Assembly (NCBI RefSeq): GCF_900106975.1 | Contig: NZ_FNNU01000005.1 | Coordinates: 62,001-126,000, forward strand | Length of the DNA stretch: 64,000 nt | From: Pseudomonas kuykendallii | GTDB taxonomy: Bacteria; Pseudomonadota; Gammaproteobacteria; Pseudomonadales; Pseudomonadaceae | Direction of reading: 5' to 3' | Shown here: piece by piece, positions 49,955-59,679 of the stretch | Layout of the letters: each line of letters starts with the position of its first letter | How positions within the stretch are numbered: the stretch's first letter is position 1 | Position numbers and translations under genes: made by a program | Notes under the pieces: model-generated | Databases searched by the model: none | Seen by the model: the letters and a program-made list of their open reading frames with translations, nothing else | What the model was told of the DNA's origin: nothing

Positions 49955-51859
49955 ATGCTGTCTGCCGTGAAACGCTACAAACTGCTGCTTTCCAGCGCGC
50001 TGGCGCGCTACTTCCCCCGTACCACCGCCTACCTCAATGCCGGGCCTGTCGCTGCTCCGGTGGCGCAAAAGCGTGCCGCGCGAAAGAGCGGCGCAACGAC
50101 CAGGAAGCGCAGTGCCGGCAAGACCGCGGGCGGCAAACCCGCGTCCGCCGGGCTCTATTCCGCCAGCCCGATGCCCCTGGAGGCCGCTCAGGTCGCCGCG
50201 ATGCGGGAACGGGTGAGCCAGGCCGTCAGCGTCGGTGTGATCAGCGCGCCGTCGGACGAGCAGTGGGCGATGATCCTCTCCCGTGGGGCCGCGACGCGTG
50301 TGTTCGCCGGCGCCGGCTCGGGAAAATCCACGACGCTGGTGCTGCGCGTGGTGTTCATGCTTTGCCACCTGCGCATCGACCCGGGCAGCCTCACGGTGAT
50401 TTCCTTCACCAGCGCGTCCTGCGCGCAACTGCGCGAGCAACTCGGCCGCGTGCTGGCGTTCTGGGAGTTTCCCTTCGACGCCGCCCAGGCGCGCCAGTGC
50501 GTGCGGACCTTTCATTCGGCAATGGGCATGCTGGCGCGCGAACACCTGGGTGCGCCCCGCTGGTTCGAACAGTTGGCCGAGCGCAGCGCCGATGCCGAGC
50601 CGGACAACCCGCTGACCGCCTCGCGCCTGAAACCTGCGCAGACCGCCTTGCTCCGGCAGGCCTACCAGCGCTGCTACACCGAGCAGGCCGCTTTCCGTGG
50701 CGCTGTGCATCGGCTCCTGGGCATGTCTGACCCCGGGCCTGGCGAACCCATGAAGGCACCTATGGACGCCTATCAACTGCCCGGCGAGTTCTCCGCCGCG
50801 CCGCTGTTCGAGGTGTTCTACCAGCAGGCCGGCTTCATCCAGAGCATTGGCATCCGTATCGACCGTCTGGAGCCGAAGGCGCTGCCGTGCTCGGCCGCAG
50901 AGCGGCTGTTCATCGAAGCGCTGGTGATGTTCTGGCGAGCCTTCGAAGGCGAGTTGAGCGAACGTGGGCTGATGACCTTCGATGGCGCCTTCCAGGCGCT
51001 CACGGACAGGTTGCCGAAGCTTCCTTCCGGCGGGGCGCTCGAGCCTCTGCGGCATCTGCTGATCGACGAATTCCAGGATATTTCGCCGCAGATCGTGCAG
51101 TGGCTACAGGCGGTACATCGGCGCCTGGCGGGCGAAGGCGGCGCCGTCAGCCTGATGGCGATCGGCGACGACTGGCAGTCCATCTACGGCTGGCGCGGCA
51201 GTTCCCCGGAGCTGTTCATGGACTTCGATCGCCACTTCCCCAGCCGCGGGCGCTCGCGCAAGAGCACGCTGTTGCTGCTGGAAACCAACTACCGCTCCAT
51301 CGAACCGGTGATCCGCGATGGCGAGGCGGTGCTCGCCGGGGTCGAGGTGAAGCAGGCCAAGCTCAGTCGCGCCTTCAGGCACGAGCAGCCGGGCGATCAC
51401 GGCGTGCGGCTGGAGAGCGGCTTCGATATCAGGCGACACCTGCCACGGCTGATCAGGGAGATCACGGCCCAGTGCGAGCACGCCCTAGGCCGAGTCGGTG
51501 CGGAGCGCAACGCCGTGCTGGTTCTCGGTCGGCGCAACGAGCCGCTGCGGGCGATCCAGGCCGAGCTGGACGAACGACTGCCGGTGAAGACCTACACCAT
51601 TCATCGCGCCAAGGGGCTGCAGGCCGAAGTGGCGATCATCCTCGACGACGGCGCCAGCGTCCCGGCGCACCCGCTGCGTAATGCGCTGTATCGGCACTCC
51701 GGCTTCTTCCGCAACAGCTACGACCAGGCGATGCAGGATGAGAGCCTGCGCCTGGCCTACGTGGCGATAACCCGTGGCGTCAGCCGGGTGATCTGGTTCA
51801 CCGACAAGCCCAGGGGCGCGGCGCGGTTGCTGGAGCAGCGAACGGCTGGCCGGAAATGA
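49955..51859 (+). CDS. UvrD/Rep-family DNA helicase of unknown role
   Basis: Superfamily 1 helicase of 634 residues. An unusual N-terminal basic, Ala/Lys/Arg-rich tail (about 1-75) is followed by the helicase core with Walker A AGAGSGKS (about residue 120), Walker B LLIDEFQDIS, motif III GDDWQSIYGWRGS, motif IV YRS, motif V TIHRAKGLQAEVAIIL and motif VI RLAYVAITRG (the usual Arg finger context TRA is TRG). The family's 1B/2B regions are short. It does not look like UvrD, Rep or RecB proper. It sits alone between cysS and folD, a position where P. aeruginosa, as I recall, has no gene. Confidence 0.88.
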   Translation: MLSAVKRYKLLLSSALARYFPRTTAYLNAGPVAAPVAQKRAARKSGATTRKRSAGKTAGGKPASAGLYSASPMPLEAAQVAAMRERVSQAVSVGVISAPSDEQWAMILSRGAATRVFAGAGSGKSTTLVLRVVFMLCHLRIDPGSLTVISFTSASCAQLREQLGRVLAFWEFPFDAAQARQCVRTFHSAMGMLAREHLGAPRWFEQLAERSADAEPDNPLTASRLKPAQTALLRQAYQRCYTEQAAFRGAVHRLLGMSDPGPGEPMKAPMDAYQLPGEFSAAPLFEVFYQQAGFIQSIGIRIDRLEPKALPCSAAERLFIEALVMFWRAFEGELSERGLMTFDGAFQALTDRLPKLPSGGALEPLRHLLIDEFQDISPQIVQWLQAVHRRLAGEGGAVSLMAIGDDWQSIYGWRGSSPELFMDFDRHFPSRGRSRKSTLLLLETNYRSIEPVIRDGEAVLAGVEVKQAKLSRAFRHEQPGDHGVRLESGFDIRRHLPRLIREITAQCEHALGRVGAERNAVLVLGRRNEPLRAIQAELDERLPVKTYTIHRAKGLQAEVAIILDDGASVPAHPLRNALYRHSGFFRNSYDQAMQDESLRLAYVAITRGVSRVIWFTDKPRGAARLLEQRTAGRK

Positions 51860-51860
51860 C

Positions 51861-51886
51861 GAAGGGCACCCAAGGGTGCCCTTCGT
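51861..51886. terminator. Bidirectional intrinsic terminator
   Basis: GAAGGGCACCC-AA-GGGTGCCCTTC between the convergent helicase and folD genes; the T-runs are short. Confidence 0.8.
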
Positions 51887-51907
51887 TCCGTTGCGGCGTT
51901 GCAATCC

Positions 51908-52762
51908 TCAGGCGTGCAGGTGCTCGGCGGCGTACAGGGTGTTCTCCAGCAGGCAGGCGCGGGTCATCGGGCCGACGCCGCCGGGAACCGGGGTGATCCA
52001 GCTGGCACGTTGCAGCGCCGGTTGGTACTCCACGTCGCCGACCAGCTTGCCGTCTTCCTGGCGGTTGATGCCGACGTCGACGACGATCGCGCCCGGCTTG
52101 ATCCACTCGCCCTTGACCAGCCCCGGCTTGCCGACCGCTACCACCAGCAGATCGGCATTGGCGACGTGCGCCGCCAGGTCCTTGGTGAAGCGATGGGTGA
52201 CGGTGACAGTGCAGCCGGCCAGCAGCAACTCCAGCGCCATCGGCCGGCCAACGATGTTGGACGCGCCTACCACCACGGCGTTGAGCCCGTAGAGATCGAC
52301 GCCGGTGCTGGCGAGGAGGGTGATGATGCCTTTCGGCGTGCACGGGCGAAGCATCGGCATGCGCTGCGCCAGGCGGCCGATGTTGTACGGGTGGAAGCCA
52401 TCGACGTCCTTGTCCGGGCTGATGCGTTCGAGCAGCAGCGATGCGTCCAGGTGTGCCGGCAACGGCAATTGCACGAGGATGCCGTCGATCTCCGGGTTCT
52501 CGTTGAGGCTGTCGATCAGGCCCAGCAGTTCTTCCTGGCTGGTTTCGGCGGGCAGGTCGTAGGCGCGGGAGTCGAAGCCGACCTCCTCGCAGTCCTTGCG
52601 CTTGTGCGAAACGTAGACCTGGGACGCCGGGTCGCTACCCACCAGAATCACCGCCAGTCCAGGTGCACGAAGACCCTGAAGACGCCGCTCGGCAACACGT
52701 TGGGCGATCTGCAGGCGGAGGCTGGCGGCGATCGCTTTGCCGTCGATCAGTTGTGCAGTCAT
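51908..52762 (-). CDS. folD: Bifunctional methylenetetrahydrofolate dehydrogenase / cyclohydrolase
   Basis: Interconverts methylene-, methenyl- and 10-formyl-tetrahydrofolate with NADP. It has 284 residues: catalytic Lys in [30 protein letters not shown], and the NADP loop [17 protein letters not shown]. The start at 52762 ([12 protein letters not shown]) matches the family. Confidence 0.97.
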   Translation of the reverse strand: MTAQLIDGKAIAASLRLQIAQRVAERRLQGLRAPGLAVILVGSDPASQVYVSHKRKDCEEVGFDSRAYDLPAETSQEELLGLIDSLNENPEIDGILVQLPLPAHLDASLLLERISPDKDVDGFHPYNIGRLAQRMPMLRPCTPKGIITLLASTGVDLYGLNAVVVGASNIVGRPMALELLLAGCTVTVTHRFTKDLAAHVANADLLVVAVGKPGLVKGEWIKPGAIVVDVGINRQEDGKLVGDVEYQPALQRASWITPVPGGVGPMTRACLLENTLYAAEHLHA

Positions 52763-52896
52763 TGCGCTTGGTTAACCATCGGGAAGGATTGAAAAAGGAC
52801 GCGCATTCTCGCATGGCGTCGCGGGCGGGCAAAGTCGGCTGATTGGCGTTTCCCCGTAAGCTCTTTAAATACCTGAATATTTTTTCAATCCGAGTG

Positions 52897-52925
52897 TTGA
52901 CGTGGTGCAGGCCTCTCTATAAGAT
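52897..52925 (+). promoter_or_regulatory. Stable-RNA promoter of the tRNA cluster
   Basis: TTGACG, 17 bases, TAAGAT, followed by a GC-rich discriminator (TCGCCCCGC) and preceded by an A/T-rich stretch (52865-52890) like an UP element. These are the hallmarks of a growth-rate-controlled stable RNA promoter. It lies about 110 bases before the first tRNA. Confidence 0.75.
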
Positions 52926-53040
52926 TCGCCCCGCTTGTCGAGCACAGCCAGCCGCTGGGTAAGATGGAAAAAGGGTAGAATTCGACCCTTGAGACCAACG
53001 CTTTTAAGTCCGCGCTTCGCTTTCGAATGCAGATGATTAA

Positions 53041-53117
53041 GCGCCCGTAGCTCAGTTGGATAGAGCATCCGCCTTCTAAGCGGATGGTCGCAGGTTCGAG
53101 TCCTGCCGGGTGCGCCA
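53041..53117 (+). tRNA. tRNA-Arg (anticodon TCT)
   Basis: A 77-base cloverleaf with acceptor stem GCGCCCG/CGGGTGC, D-loop AGCTCAGTTGGATAGAGC, anticodon loop CTTCTAA, T-arm GGTTCGAGTCC and an encoded CCA end. Confidence 0.96.
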
Positions 53118-53150
53118 TTTGGCCGCTCAGGCACAGGCAAACGTAATATG

Positions 53151-53226
53151 GTGGGCGTAGCTCAGTTGGTAGAGCACAGGATTGTGGCTCCTGGTGTCGT
53201 GGGTTCGATTCCCATCGTCCACCCCA
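53151..53226 (+). tRNA. tRNA-His (anticodon GTG)
   Basis: A 76-base cloverleaf with acceptor stem GTGGGCG/CGTCCAC, anticodon loop TTGTGGC, C discriminator and an encoded CCA. The base before it (53150) is G, providing the extra G(-1) typical of tRNA-His. Confidence 0.96.
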
Positions 53227-53231
53227 TATTC

Positions 53232-53267
53232 GAGAAAACGCCAGGTCCAGTACCTGGCGTTTTCGTT
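53232..53267 (+). terminator. Terminator-like hairpin between tRNA-His and tRNA-Leu
   Basis: AAAACGCCAGGT-CCAGT-ACCTGGCGTTTT, a 12-bp perfect stem with a T-run, only 11 bases before tRNA-Leu. It could end the Arg-His transcript or act as a processing site. Confidence 0.8.
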
Positions 53268-53277
53268 TCAGCGTCAT

Positions 53278-53362
53278 GCGGACGTGGTGGAATTGGTAGA
53301 CACACCAGATTTAGGTTCTGGCGCCGCAAGGTGTGAGAGTTCGAGTCTCTCCGTCCGCACCA
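53278..53362 (+). tRNA. tRNA-Leu (anticodon TAG)
   Basis: An 85-base class II tRNA with acceptor stem GCGGACG/CGTCCGC, anticodon loop TTTAGGT, a long variable arm and an encoded CCA. Confidence 0.96.
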
Positions 53363-53445
53363 TGTAACCCGCTGTTTTCCAATGAGAAAAGTTCTAGCTC
53401 GGTCTTTAATGGGGGCGATTTGGGAACACTTGGGAATGGGCACAA

Positions 53446-53480
53446 AAAAGGCAGCTCCGAAATGGGCTGCCTTTTTTCGT
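53446..53480. terminator. Intrinsic terminator after the tRNA cluster
   Basis: AAAAAAGGCAGC and GCTGCCTTTTTT flank a 10-base loop; T-runs on both strands make it bidirectional. Confidence 0.88.
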
Positions 53481-53640
53481 TGTTCAGGATGGGTTTGGCG
53501 TTTTGATGTGCGCGTTACGGTCGCCCCGCTTGATCGGCTGCCAGGCGACAAGGATCTGCGTACCCGTACTTCCGGCTTTAGGTGCTCCCTGGCTAAATGT
53601 GCAGGTGCAACATTGCAGGTACAGCGTATCCAGCGACAAG

Positions 53641-54432
53641 CTATTGGTTTGCCAGTCTGTAAAACTCCTTCGAGAGATTTATTTTCTTGAATTCATGCTT
53701 GGTTATTTCCTGCGTGGAAATCTTCTTCTCCAGCGTGACGATAAAGTCTTCCACCCCATCCACTTCGCCAGTTGGTAGATCGGTATATTTATAATCCCAC
53801 CAGGAGAGGGCCAGCAGTCTATCTACGATCTCGCTAGGGAAGCGATAGCGGATGACCTTGGCCGGGACGCCGGCTACGATCGCGTAGGGTGGAACATCCT
53901 TTGTCACCACGGCGTTACTCGCGATAATGGCGCCGTGCCCTATTGTGATACCGCCCTTCAATACAACGTCTCCTCCAATCCACACGTCATGACCTACCTT
54001 GGGTGAGGGTGCAAACATCCCTTCGAAGGGGGTTATTTCATAGTTTCCTGCATAACCGTCCAGTGATTTTTCTGCGAAAACCTTGATGTACGTAACTGGG
54101 CTGGTGGTGAAACGATCTATCGGATGCTGGGACCCCATAATCGTAATGCCGGATGCGAGGCTGCAATATCGTCCAATCTGCATGTCGGCAGGGAGCTTGC
54201 TATTGGCGTAGGAGTGCGCACCTATCGTGCAAAAGCTGCGGTTGGGCATCGACGAGTTGTTTTCAGTGGTCACTTCGCAAGTGATTTTGATTTTTTGCCC
54301 TTTTTCCAGCAGCCACCAATTTCTTGCACGGTAGACGCCTGTAACTTTTTGCGCATGGTTGAGGTAAATGCGTTCGGCGATACAAAAGGCTTCGTGCTGC
54401 TTCGTCCATCTAAAACTGAATGGGTACTCCAT
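53641..54432 (-). CDS. CatB-like hexapeptide-repeat acetyltransferase (first of two)
   Basis: A 263-residue left-handed beta-helix acetyltransferase. Hexapeptide repeats run from about 65 to 200, with the active-site region MGSQHPIDRFTTSP and the acetyl-CoA part [53 protein letters not shown]. The N-terminal 60 residues lack repeats and are of a type I do not recognise. The ribosome binding site is weak. Base composition is clearly lower in GC than the surrounding core genes, a sign of transfer. The acceptor could be a sugar of a surface polysaccharide or a small molecule. Confidence 0.85.
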   Translation of the reverse strand: MEYPFSFRWTKQHEAFCIAERIYLNHAQKVTGVYRARNWWLLEKGQKIKITCEVTTENNSSMPNRSFCTIGAHSYANSKLPADMQIGRYCSLASGITIMGSQHPIDRFTTSPVTYIKVFAEKSLDGYAGNYEITPFEGMFAPSPKVGHDVWIGGDVVLKGGITIGHGAIIASNAVVTKDVPPYAIVAGVPAKVIRYRFPSEIVDRLLALSWWDYKYTDLPTGEVDGVEDFIVTLEKKISTQEITKHEFKKINLSKEFYRLANQ

Positions 54433-54613
54433 TACTACCGTTCTCGCTCATTCGATTTATTCGAGTTATTCGATTGTATTCATGCTGATACAAAAGGCCA
54501 GTGCTACCAGGCGCCGAATGTCCGATAAACAGAGAGAGGTCTTCACAGAAGTGAGAGGCCGAGTTTGGAAGTAATGGATACGAGCGAATGCTCTATAAGG
54601 CGAGTAGCAACGA

Positions 54614-54642
54614 CAAAGGCGGCATCGCATGCGCCGCCTTTG
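54614..54642 (-). terminator. Hairpin after the small membrane protein gene
   Basis: CAAAGGCGGC pairs with GCCGCCTTTG. It lies about 30 bases past the stop at 54674 on the minus strand. The T-run after it is weak, so termination would be inefficient. Confidence 0.6.
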
Positions 54643-54673
54643 CCCGCCAAGGCATACAAAACAAGAGTTCGAG

Positions 54674-54985
54674 CTACTTCTTCACGATCGCCCTTTGTCC
54701 GGCGCTCGTGGCTGGGGCTTCGATGATCATTTTGTAGATGGAGTCCGCCTGACGCTGAATCGAGCAGTCGGAGTTTTCGTCGCCCGATATCGCGCGCGCC
54801 TTGCCTGGCTCGCATGCCTGATAGTTGGTAGGGGCCGTTACGGAACTCGAACTTGCCCACGCCTGGAGCGCGGCTTCGCGCGAACCGTCAGCGGTTGTTC
54901 TGGCCATGAAGGTGTAGCCGCCCACGGCAAGGGCGATCATCAGAAATGTCAGGTTTATCTTGAAGAATACGGTCTTGATGTCCAA
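54674..54985 (-). CDS. Small single-span membrane or secreted protein of unknown function
   Basis: 103 residues starting with TTG at 54985, preceded by a strong AGGAGA site 8 bases upstream, which is the main argument that it is real. A hydrophobic helix at about 10-27 (NLTFLMIALAVGGYTFMA) could be a membrane anchor or an uncleaved signal. The rest is soluble with two Cys (YQACEPG and SDCSIQ), possibly a disulfide in the periplasm. I recognise no family. It lies between the two acetyltransferase genes in the same direction, with larger gaps than an operon. Confidence 0.6.
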   Translation of the reverse strand: MDIKTVFFKINLTFLMIALAVGGYTFMARTTADGSREAALQAWASSSSVTAPTNYQACEPGKARAISGDENSDCSIQRQADSIYKMIIEAPATSAGQRAIVKK

Positions 54986-55137
54986 TTGCTTCTCCTGTCA
55001 GCGCCTAGGGCGTTTCGTTAAAAGGCAATTGCAGGTGCCGCGCAGCAGTGCGCAGCGAATGTCTGGACCTCGTTTAGCACCGCGCGTTCCGTGCCTACGC
55101 CGAGATCCGACGGAATGAGTCGTTGTGCGTACTGACG

Positions 55138-55851
55138 CTAACGAGCCAGCTCTGGTGACGTTTGCCGCGAGGAGTCGATCTCGTTCTGGGTGCGCGCTCC
55201 CGACAGTCCCGCAACAAGGGCCTGGACATCCGATCCACGAATCAATGCAGCCTTTTCCTTCAGGACTTCCGCAGGCAGGTGCCACCACTGAAGCGCCTCG
55301 AGGCGCTCGATGTCCTCGGGTTCGAAGCGGTATTTGATGACTTTGGCCGGGACGCCGCCAACGATCGCGTAGGGCGGAACGTCCTTGGTCACTACCGCGC
55401 CAGCGGCAATGATGGCGCCGTCGCCAATCTTGACGCCGTCGAAGACCACCACGTTGGCGCCGATCCACACGTCATGGCCGACATAGGTCCGCTTGAGTTC
55501 CTCGAAGTAATCCTTGTCGGAAAAACTCACGCCGCATTGCTTGAGGGTCGAATAGAACACCGGATGGGTGCTCAGCATGTCGACCGGGTGCGAGCCCAGG
55601 CCGCCCAGTCGCGTGCCGGGGCCAATGCTGCAAAAGGAGCCGATATCGATGTTCACGGCCTTGCAGCCCGCCAGATAGGTGTAGCGCCCGATGGTGGCGT
55701 CGTAAACGGTCGAGCCGCCCCACAGGCTGATGTATTCGCCGAACACGACATCGCTGGTAGCGAAGGAGCTGATGCTGGCGGAAAACCCTTTCACGGTGCG
55801 CGCCAGTTTTCGTTTACGAAAAATCCACTTCACCCAATCCAGTGCATTCAT
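55138..55851 (-). CDS. CatB-like hexapeptide-repeat acetyltransferase (second of two)
   Basis: 237 residues; hexapeptide repeats span about 30-185 with [12 protein letters not shown] as the active-site His region, and [53 protein letters not shown] closely matching its neighbour at 53641-54432. The start at 55851 has AGGA upstream, 2 bases after the nhaA stop, so it is translationally coupled to nhaA. GC content is nearer the genome average than that of its paralogue. Substrate unknown. Confidence 0.88.
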   Translation of the reverse strand: MNALDWVKWIFRKRKLARTVKGFSASISSFATSDVVFGEYISLWGGSTVYDATIGRYTYLAGCKAVNIDIGSFCSIGPGTRLGGLGSHPVDMLSTHPVFYSTLKQCGVSFSDKDYFEELKRTYVGHDVWIGANVVVFDGVKIGDGAIIAAGAVVTKDVPPYAIVGGVPAKVIKYRFEPEDIERLEALQWWHLPAEVLKEKAALIRGSDVQALVAGLSGARTQNEIDSSRQTSPELAR

Positions 55852-55853
55852 TC

Positions 55854-57233
55854 CTACGCTCCTTTCGCGTGTTCGGGGTTTGCAGCCACTCTGTTGCGTC
55901 TGGCGTAGAGGAGTCCCCAACTGAGACCGATCACGGCGGCGACCACCGAGGCGAGTAGCACGCCGAGTTTGGCCGCGTTCAGCAGGTTTTCATTATCGAA
56001 CGCCAGGTTGGCGATGAAGATTGACATAGTGAAGCCAATCCCTGCGAGCAAACCGACGACACACACGCCTGGCCAGGTGACGTGCGGTGGAAGGCGGCAC
56101 CACCCCAGGCGGACGACCAATACACTGGCGGCGATCACGCCAATTGGCTTGCCCACCACCAGGGCGAGGAAAACGCCGAGCAGGACCGTTTGCGAGCCAT
56201 CGAGGTCGAGATTGACGCCGCCCAGCGTCACGCCGGCGTTTGCCAGTGCGAACAGCGGCATCACGCCGAACGCGACCCAGGGGTGCAGGGCGTTCTGTAC
56301 GCGCGAAACCGGAGGCATCAGCTCCCGCTGCGCGCGCTTGAGGTGCTTGAGCCGGGGTGCCAGGGCCTCGGGCTGAGGCTTGGCGGCGTTCGCGTGTTTG
56401 CGCAGATCGCCGACAACTTCCACCACGGAGTCGATCGGGCGTTCCCGGCCGCGGCGCGGCAATACCGGTGTCATCAGGCCTAGGACGACGCCTGCCAGCG
56501 TGGGATGGGCGCCGGTCTGCAGCAGCCCGGTCCACAGCACGACGCCGGGAACGACGTAGGCGAAGGCGTTGCTGATGCCCATTCGCTGAAGGCCCAGGAC
56601 CATCAGCACGCCGACCGCGGCGATCAGCAGGCCGGTGTAATCGAGTCCGGCGCCATAAAAGGCGGCGATGATCAGCACCGCCACGATGTCATCGATGATC
56701 GCCAGTGCGAGCAGCAGTACGCGAACGTTGCTGGGGATCGCTCGGCCCAGCAATGCCAATACCCCCACGGCGAACGCGATGTCGGTGGCGGTGGGCACCG
56801 CCCAGCCTTTTACGTGCACGGGGTCGGAGTTGAGGCACGCGTAGATGATCGCCGGGACGGTCACGCCACCGAGTGCTGCGGCGAGGGGCAGCGATGCGAG
56901 GCGGACGCTGGCGAGCGCGCCTTCGTGTATCTCGCGGCGGATCTCTACCCCGACCACCAGGAAGAACACCGTCATGAGCCCATCGTTGATCCAGAAGTGC
57001 AGCGAATGCGAGATCGAGTAGCTGCCCGCGCTAATCGATACCGGCGTGTGCCAAAGGGCGTGGTAGCTGTCCGAAGCAGGGCTGTTCGCCCAGATCAGCG
57101 CCAGCGCGGCCGCGGTGAGAAGCACGATTCCGCTGACGGCTTCGACGTGCATGAATCGTTCGATGGCGGAAAAGGCGCGTTCGGCGAGAAGTTGCGCGCG
57201 GGGGAGGGGCGAGGGGGAAGAATGGGATTTCAC
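55854..57233 (-). CDS. nhaA: Na+/H+ antiporter NhaA
   Basis: Sodium-proton exchanger of the inner membrane. It has 459 residues with about 12 helices. The paired Asp of the ion site are in [19 protein letters not shown], with further family segments [12 protein letters not shown] and [16 protein letters not shown] hydrophilic loop of about 50 residues in the middle ([18 protein letters not shown] onward) makes it longer than E. coli NhaA (388). The GTG at 57233 follows GGAGAG; the frame open to 57323 has no site. It is followed with a 2-base gap by an acetyltransferase gene. Confidence 0.93.
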   Translation of the reverse strand: MKSHSSPSPLPRAQLLAERAFSAIERFMHVEAVSGIVLLTAAALALIWANSPASDSYHALWHTPVSISAGSYSISHSLHFWINDGLMTVFFLVVGVEIRREIHEGALASVRLASLPLAAALGGVTVPAIIYACLNSDPVHVKGWAVPTATDIAFAVGVLALLGRAIPSNVRVLLLALAIIDDIVAVLIIAAFYGAGLDYTGLLIAAVGVLMVLGLQRMGISNAFAYVVPGVVLWTGLLQTGAHPTLAGVVLGLMTPVLPRRGRERPIDSVVEVVGDLRKHANAAKPQPEALAPRLKHLKRAQRELMPPVSRVQNALHPWVAFGVMPLFALANAGVTLGGVNLDLDGSQTVLLGVFLALVVGKPIGVIAASVLVVRLGWCRLPPHVTWPGVCVVGLLAGIGFTMSIFIANLAFDNENLLNAAKLGVLLASVVAAVIGLSWGLLYARRNRVAANPEHAKGA

Positions 57234-57386
57234 GGGCGAGCGCTCTCCGCGTGGCGGCCCGACCAGCGCTGATTGACCTGCACCGCGCGGAGCACGCGGT
57301 AACACCCTAGGCCAATCATACACAGGTCGGCGACGCGAAAAAGCGCTTGAATCGAGGCGCAGCCGAGAGCGTCAACTTAAGGGGGC

Positions 57387-59441
57387 TTAGTGGGAGGGCT
57401 CTTTGAGGAAGTGGCTGATCCGCTCGACGAAGGCGTCCATGGCGAACGGCTTGGTCAGCACTTGCATGCCCGGGTCCAGTTGTCCGCTACCAATGACGGC
57501 ATTTTCGGCGTAGCCGGTGATAAACAGGACCTTGAGATCGGGCCGTTGCTGGCGTGCGGCATCGGCTACCTGCCGGCCATTCAGGCCGCCGGGAAGCCCT
57601 ACATCGGTGATGAGCAGATCGATGGGCGCTCCGCTCTGGATCACCGCCAGCCCGGATGGCCCGTCTTCAGCTTCCAGTACGCAGTAACCCTGTTCCTGCA
57701 GAATCTCGACGATCAGCATCCGCAGGATCGGCTCATCGTCGATCACCAGGATGGCTTCGCTTTGCCGGGCCTGCGGGGGCTTGGCGTAGGCGGGCTCTTC
57801 GATGGTTTCAGGTTGGCCGTGGTGGCGCGGGAGATAAAGGCACAGGGTGGTGCCTTGGCCGGGTTCCGAAACGATCCTCACCTGTCCACCGGATTGACGG
57901 GCGAAGCCATAAACCATCGAAAGCCCGAGGCCGGTTCCCTGGCCGGTCGGCTTGGTCGTGAAGAACGGATCGAAGGCGCGCTCGATAACCTCCGCCGGCA
58001 TCCCGCTGCCGGTGTCGATCACGCAAAGCGACACGTACTCGCCTGGAGCCAGGCCGCGCTCGCCCGCCTCGCCGAGGTCCAGTGAATGGTTGTTCGTCTC
58101 GATGGTCAGCGTGCCGCCATCCGGCATCGCGTCACGCGCGTTGATGCAGAAGTTGAGCAGCGAGTTTTCGAGCTGATTGGTGTCGGCGAATGCGGTCCAG
58201 AGGGCCTCGTTGCTGACCACTTCGACCTGGATTTTCGGCCCCATGGTGCGCCGGATCAGCTCTTCCATTCCGCTGACCAGGCGGTTGATGTCGGTCGGCC
58301 TGGGGTCCAGCGTCTGTCGCCGGGAAAACGCCAGCAGGCGATGGGTGAGGGCGGCGGCACGCTGCGTGGCGTTCTTTCCAGCGGCTATGTAGCGCCCGAG
58401 TTCGTCGATACGGCCTTGGTGGACGCGGGTTTCGAGCATCTCCAGGCTGCCGGCGATTCCGCCGAGCAGGTTGTTGAAGTCATGCGCCAGCCCACCCGTG
58501 AGTTGCCCCACGGCTTCCATCTTCTGGCTATGGCGGAGCAGTTCCTCGGTGTGCTGGAGCGCCTGCGCCTGTAGCTTTTCCGCAGTGAAGTCGCGGCCGA
58601 CCGCATTGATCAGCCCGTCGCCGGGAACAGCCGTCCAGTTGATCCAGCGATAGCTGCCATCGCGATGGCGCAGGCGGCTCTCGAACCGTTTCATCGGCGT
58701 GCCCTCGCGCAGCGCTGCCACCGCGTTCTTCCAGTCGCCCAGATCGTCCCCGTGCACCAGGTCGAGCAGGTAATTGCCTACCAGCTGTTTCTCCTCCCAG
58801 CCGAGAACGCTGCTCCAGGCGGGGTTAATCGAGGCGATGATGCCGTCGAGGCGCGCCACTAGGATCAGGTCCGTGGACAGCTGCCAGAGACGGTTGCGAT
58901 CGGCGGTACGCAAGGCGATCTCGCTTTCCAGCGACGCGGCCAGGGAGTGCAGATCGCGCTCGACGACGAAGCGTTGGGTGGTTTCCACCACGGTATCGAT
59001 AACGCCGACGATGGCGCCATGCTCGTCATGTACGGGGCTGTAGCAGAAGGTGAAGTAGGCGTGTTCGAGGTAGCCGTGCCGGTGGATTGGTGTCGGGTAG
59101 TCCTCGATATAGGTCGCTTCGCCGCAGAGCGCTCGTTCTATGATCGGGCCGAGCGTGTCCCAGGCTTCGCTCCATATCTCGGCAAATGAGCGCCCCAAGG
59201 GTTGCGGCTTGTCACCCAGGATCGGGCGGAACGCGTCGTTGTAGATGGCCGTGAAGGACTTGCCCCAGAGAAGGCACTTGGGGAACTTGGAGTTCAGCAC
59301 CGTTTGCACGGTCACCCGCAGTGCGGCGGACCATTCGCCGATCGGACCCAGCGGCGTAGCGGCCCAATCGTGCGCACGCACCTCGTCGCCCATTTGCCCG
59401 CCGTCTTGGAGAAAGCAATGCTGGGAAGTGTGGTCTGGCAT
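57387..59441 (-). CDS. Hybrid PAS histidine kinase with C-terminal receiver
   Basis: 684 residues with no membrane span, so probably a cytoplasmic sensor. Two PAS-type domains (about 45-160 and 175-295) are followed by a HisKA/HWE-like phospho-acceptor region with [18 protein letters not shown] (His about residue 324). An HATPase_c domain ([47 protein letters not shown]) and a receiver domain (about 565-680) with VIDDEP and the phospho-Asp in [11 protein letters not shown] complete it. No output domain or partner regulator is adjacent. The AHDFNNLL type is common in hybrid kinases controlling stress or motility. It is divergent from tig. Confidence 0.9.
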   Translation of the reverse strand: MPDHTSQHCFLQDGGQMGDEVRAHDWAATPLGPIGEWSAALRVTVQTVLNSKFPKCLLWGKSFTAIYNDAFRPILGDKPQPLGRSFAEIWSEAWDTLGPIIERALCGEATYIEDYPTPIHRHGYLEHAYFTFCYSPVHDEHGAIVGVIDTVVETTQRFVVERDLHSLAASLESEIALRTADRNRLWQLSTDLILVARLDGIIASINPAWSSVLGWEEKQLVGNYLLDLVHGDDLGDWKNAVAALREGTPMKRFESRLRHRDGSYRWINWTAVPGDGLINAVGRDFTAEKLQAQALQHTEELLRHSQKMEAVGQLTGGLAHDFNNLLGGIAGSLEMLETRVHQGRIDELGRYIAAGKNATQRAAALTHRLLAFSRRQTLDPRPTDINRLVSGMEELIRRTMGPKIQVEVVSNEALWTAFADTNQLENSLLNFCINARDAMPDGGTLTIETNNHSLDLGEAGERGLAPGEYVSLCVIDTGSGMPAEVIERAFDPFFTTKPTGQGTGLGLSMVYGFARQSGGQVRIVSEPGQGTTLCLYLPRHHGQPETIEEPAYAKPPQARQSEAILVIDDEPILRMLIVEILQEQGYCVLEAEDGPSGLAVIQSGAPIDLLITDVGLPGGLNGRQVADAARQQRPDLKVLFITGYAENAVIGSGQLDPGMQVLTKPFAMDAFVERISHFLKEPSH

Positions 59442-59679
59442 CGTGATGTTCCGTCAGGAGCGAGCGAGGTAGCGAAGCGCTGAGCTGGCCCTATGATATG
59501 TCGTCGCCGCGCCGCTGTGGTGACTGCGGCGCATCGCAGCGAAAAATCCGCTGCGGCAGTTCGTAATAGATGTGTCGTGAAATGCGGACGGGTGACTTCT
59601 GCCCTTCGAGCCACTAGAATGCATGACCTTGATTCTGGGGTCGGAATGCCCGGCCATGTCTGTGCAACGAGGAATATCC

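Noticed and set aside
53363-57386. Attachment-site duplication of tRNA-Leu marking an integrated element
   Set aside because: I found no repeat of the tRNA 3' end in this interval and no integrase or transposase gene.
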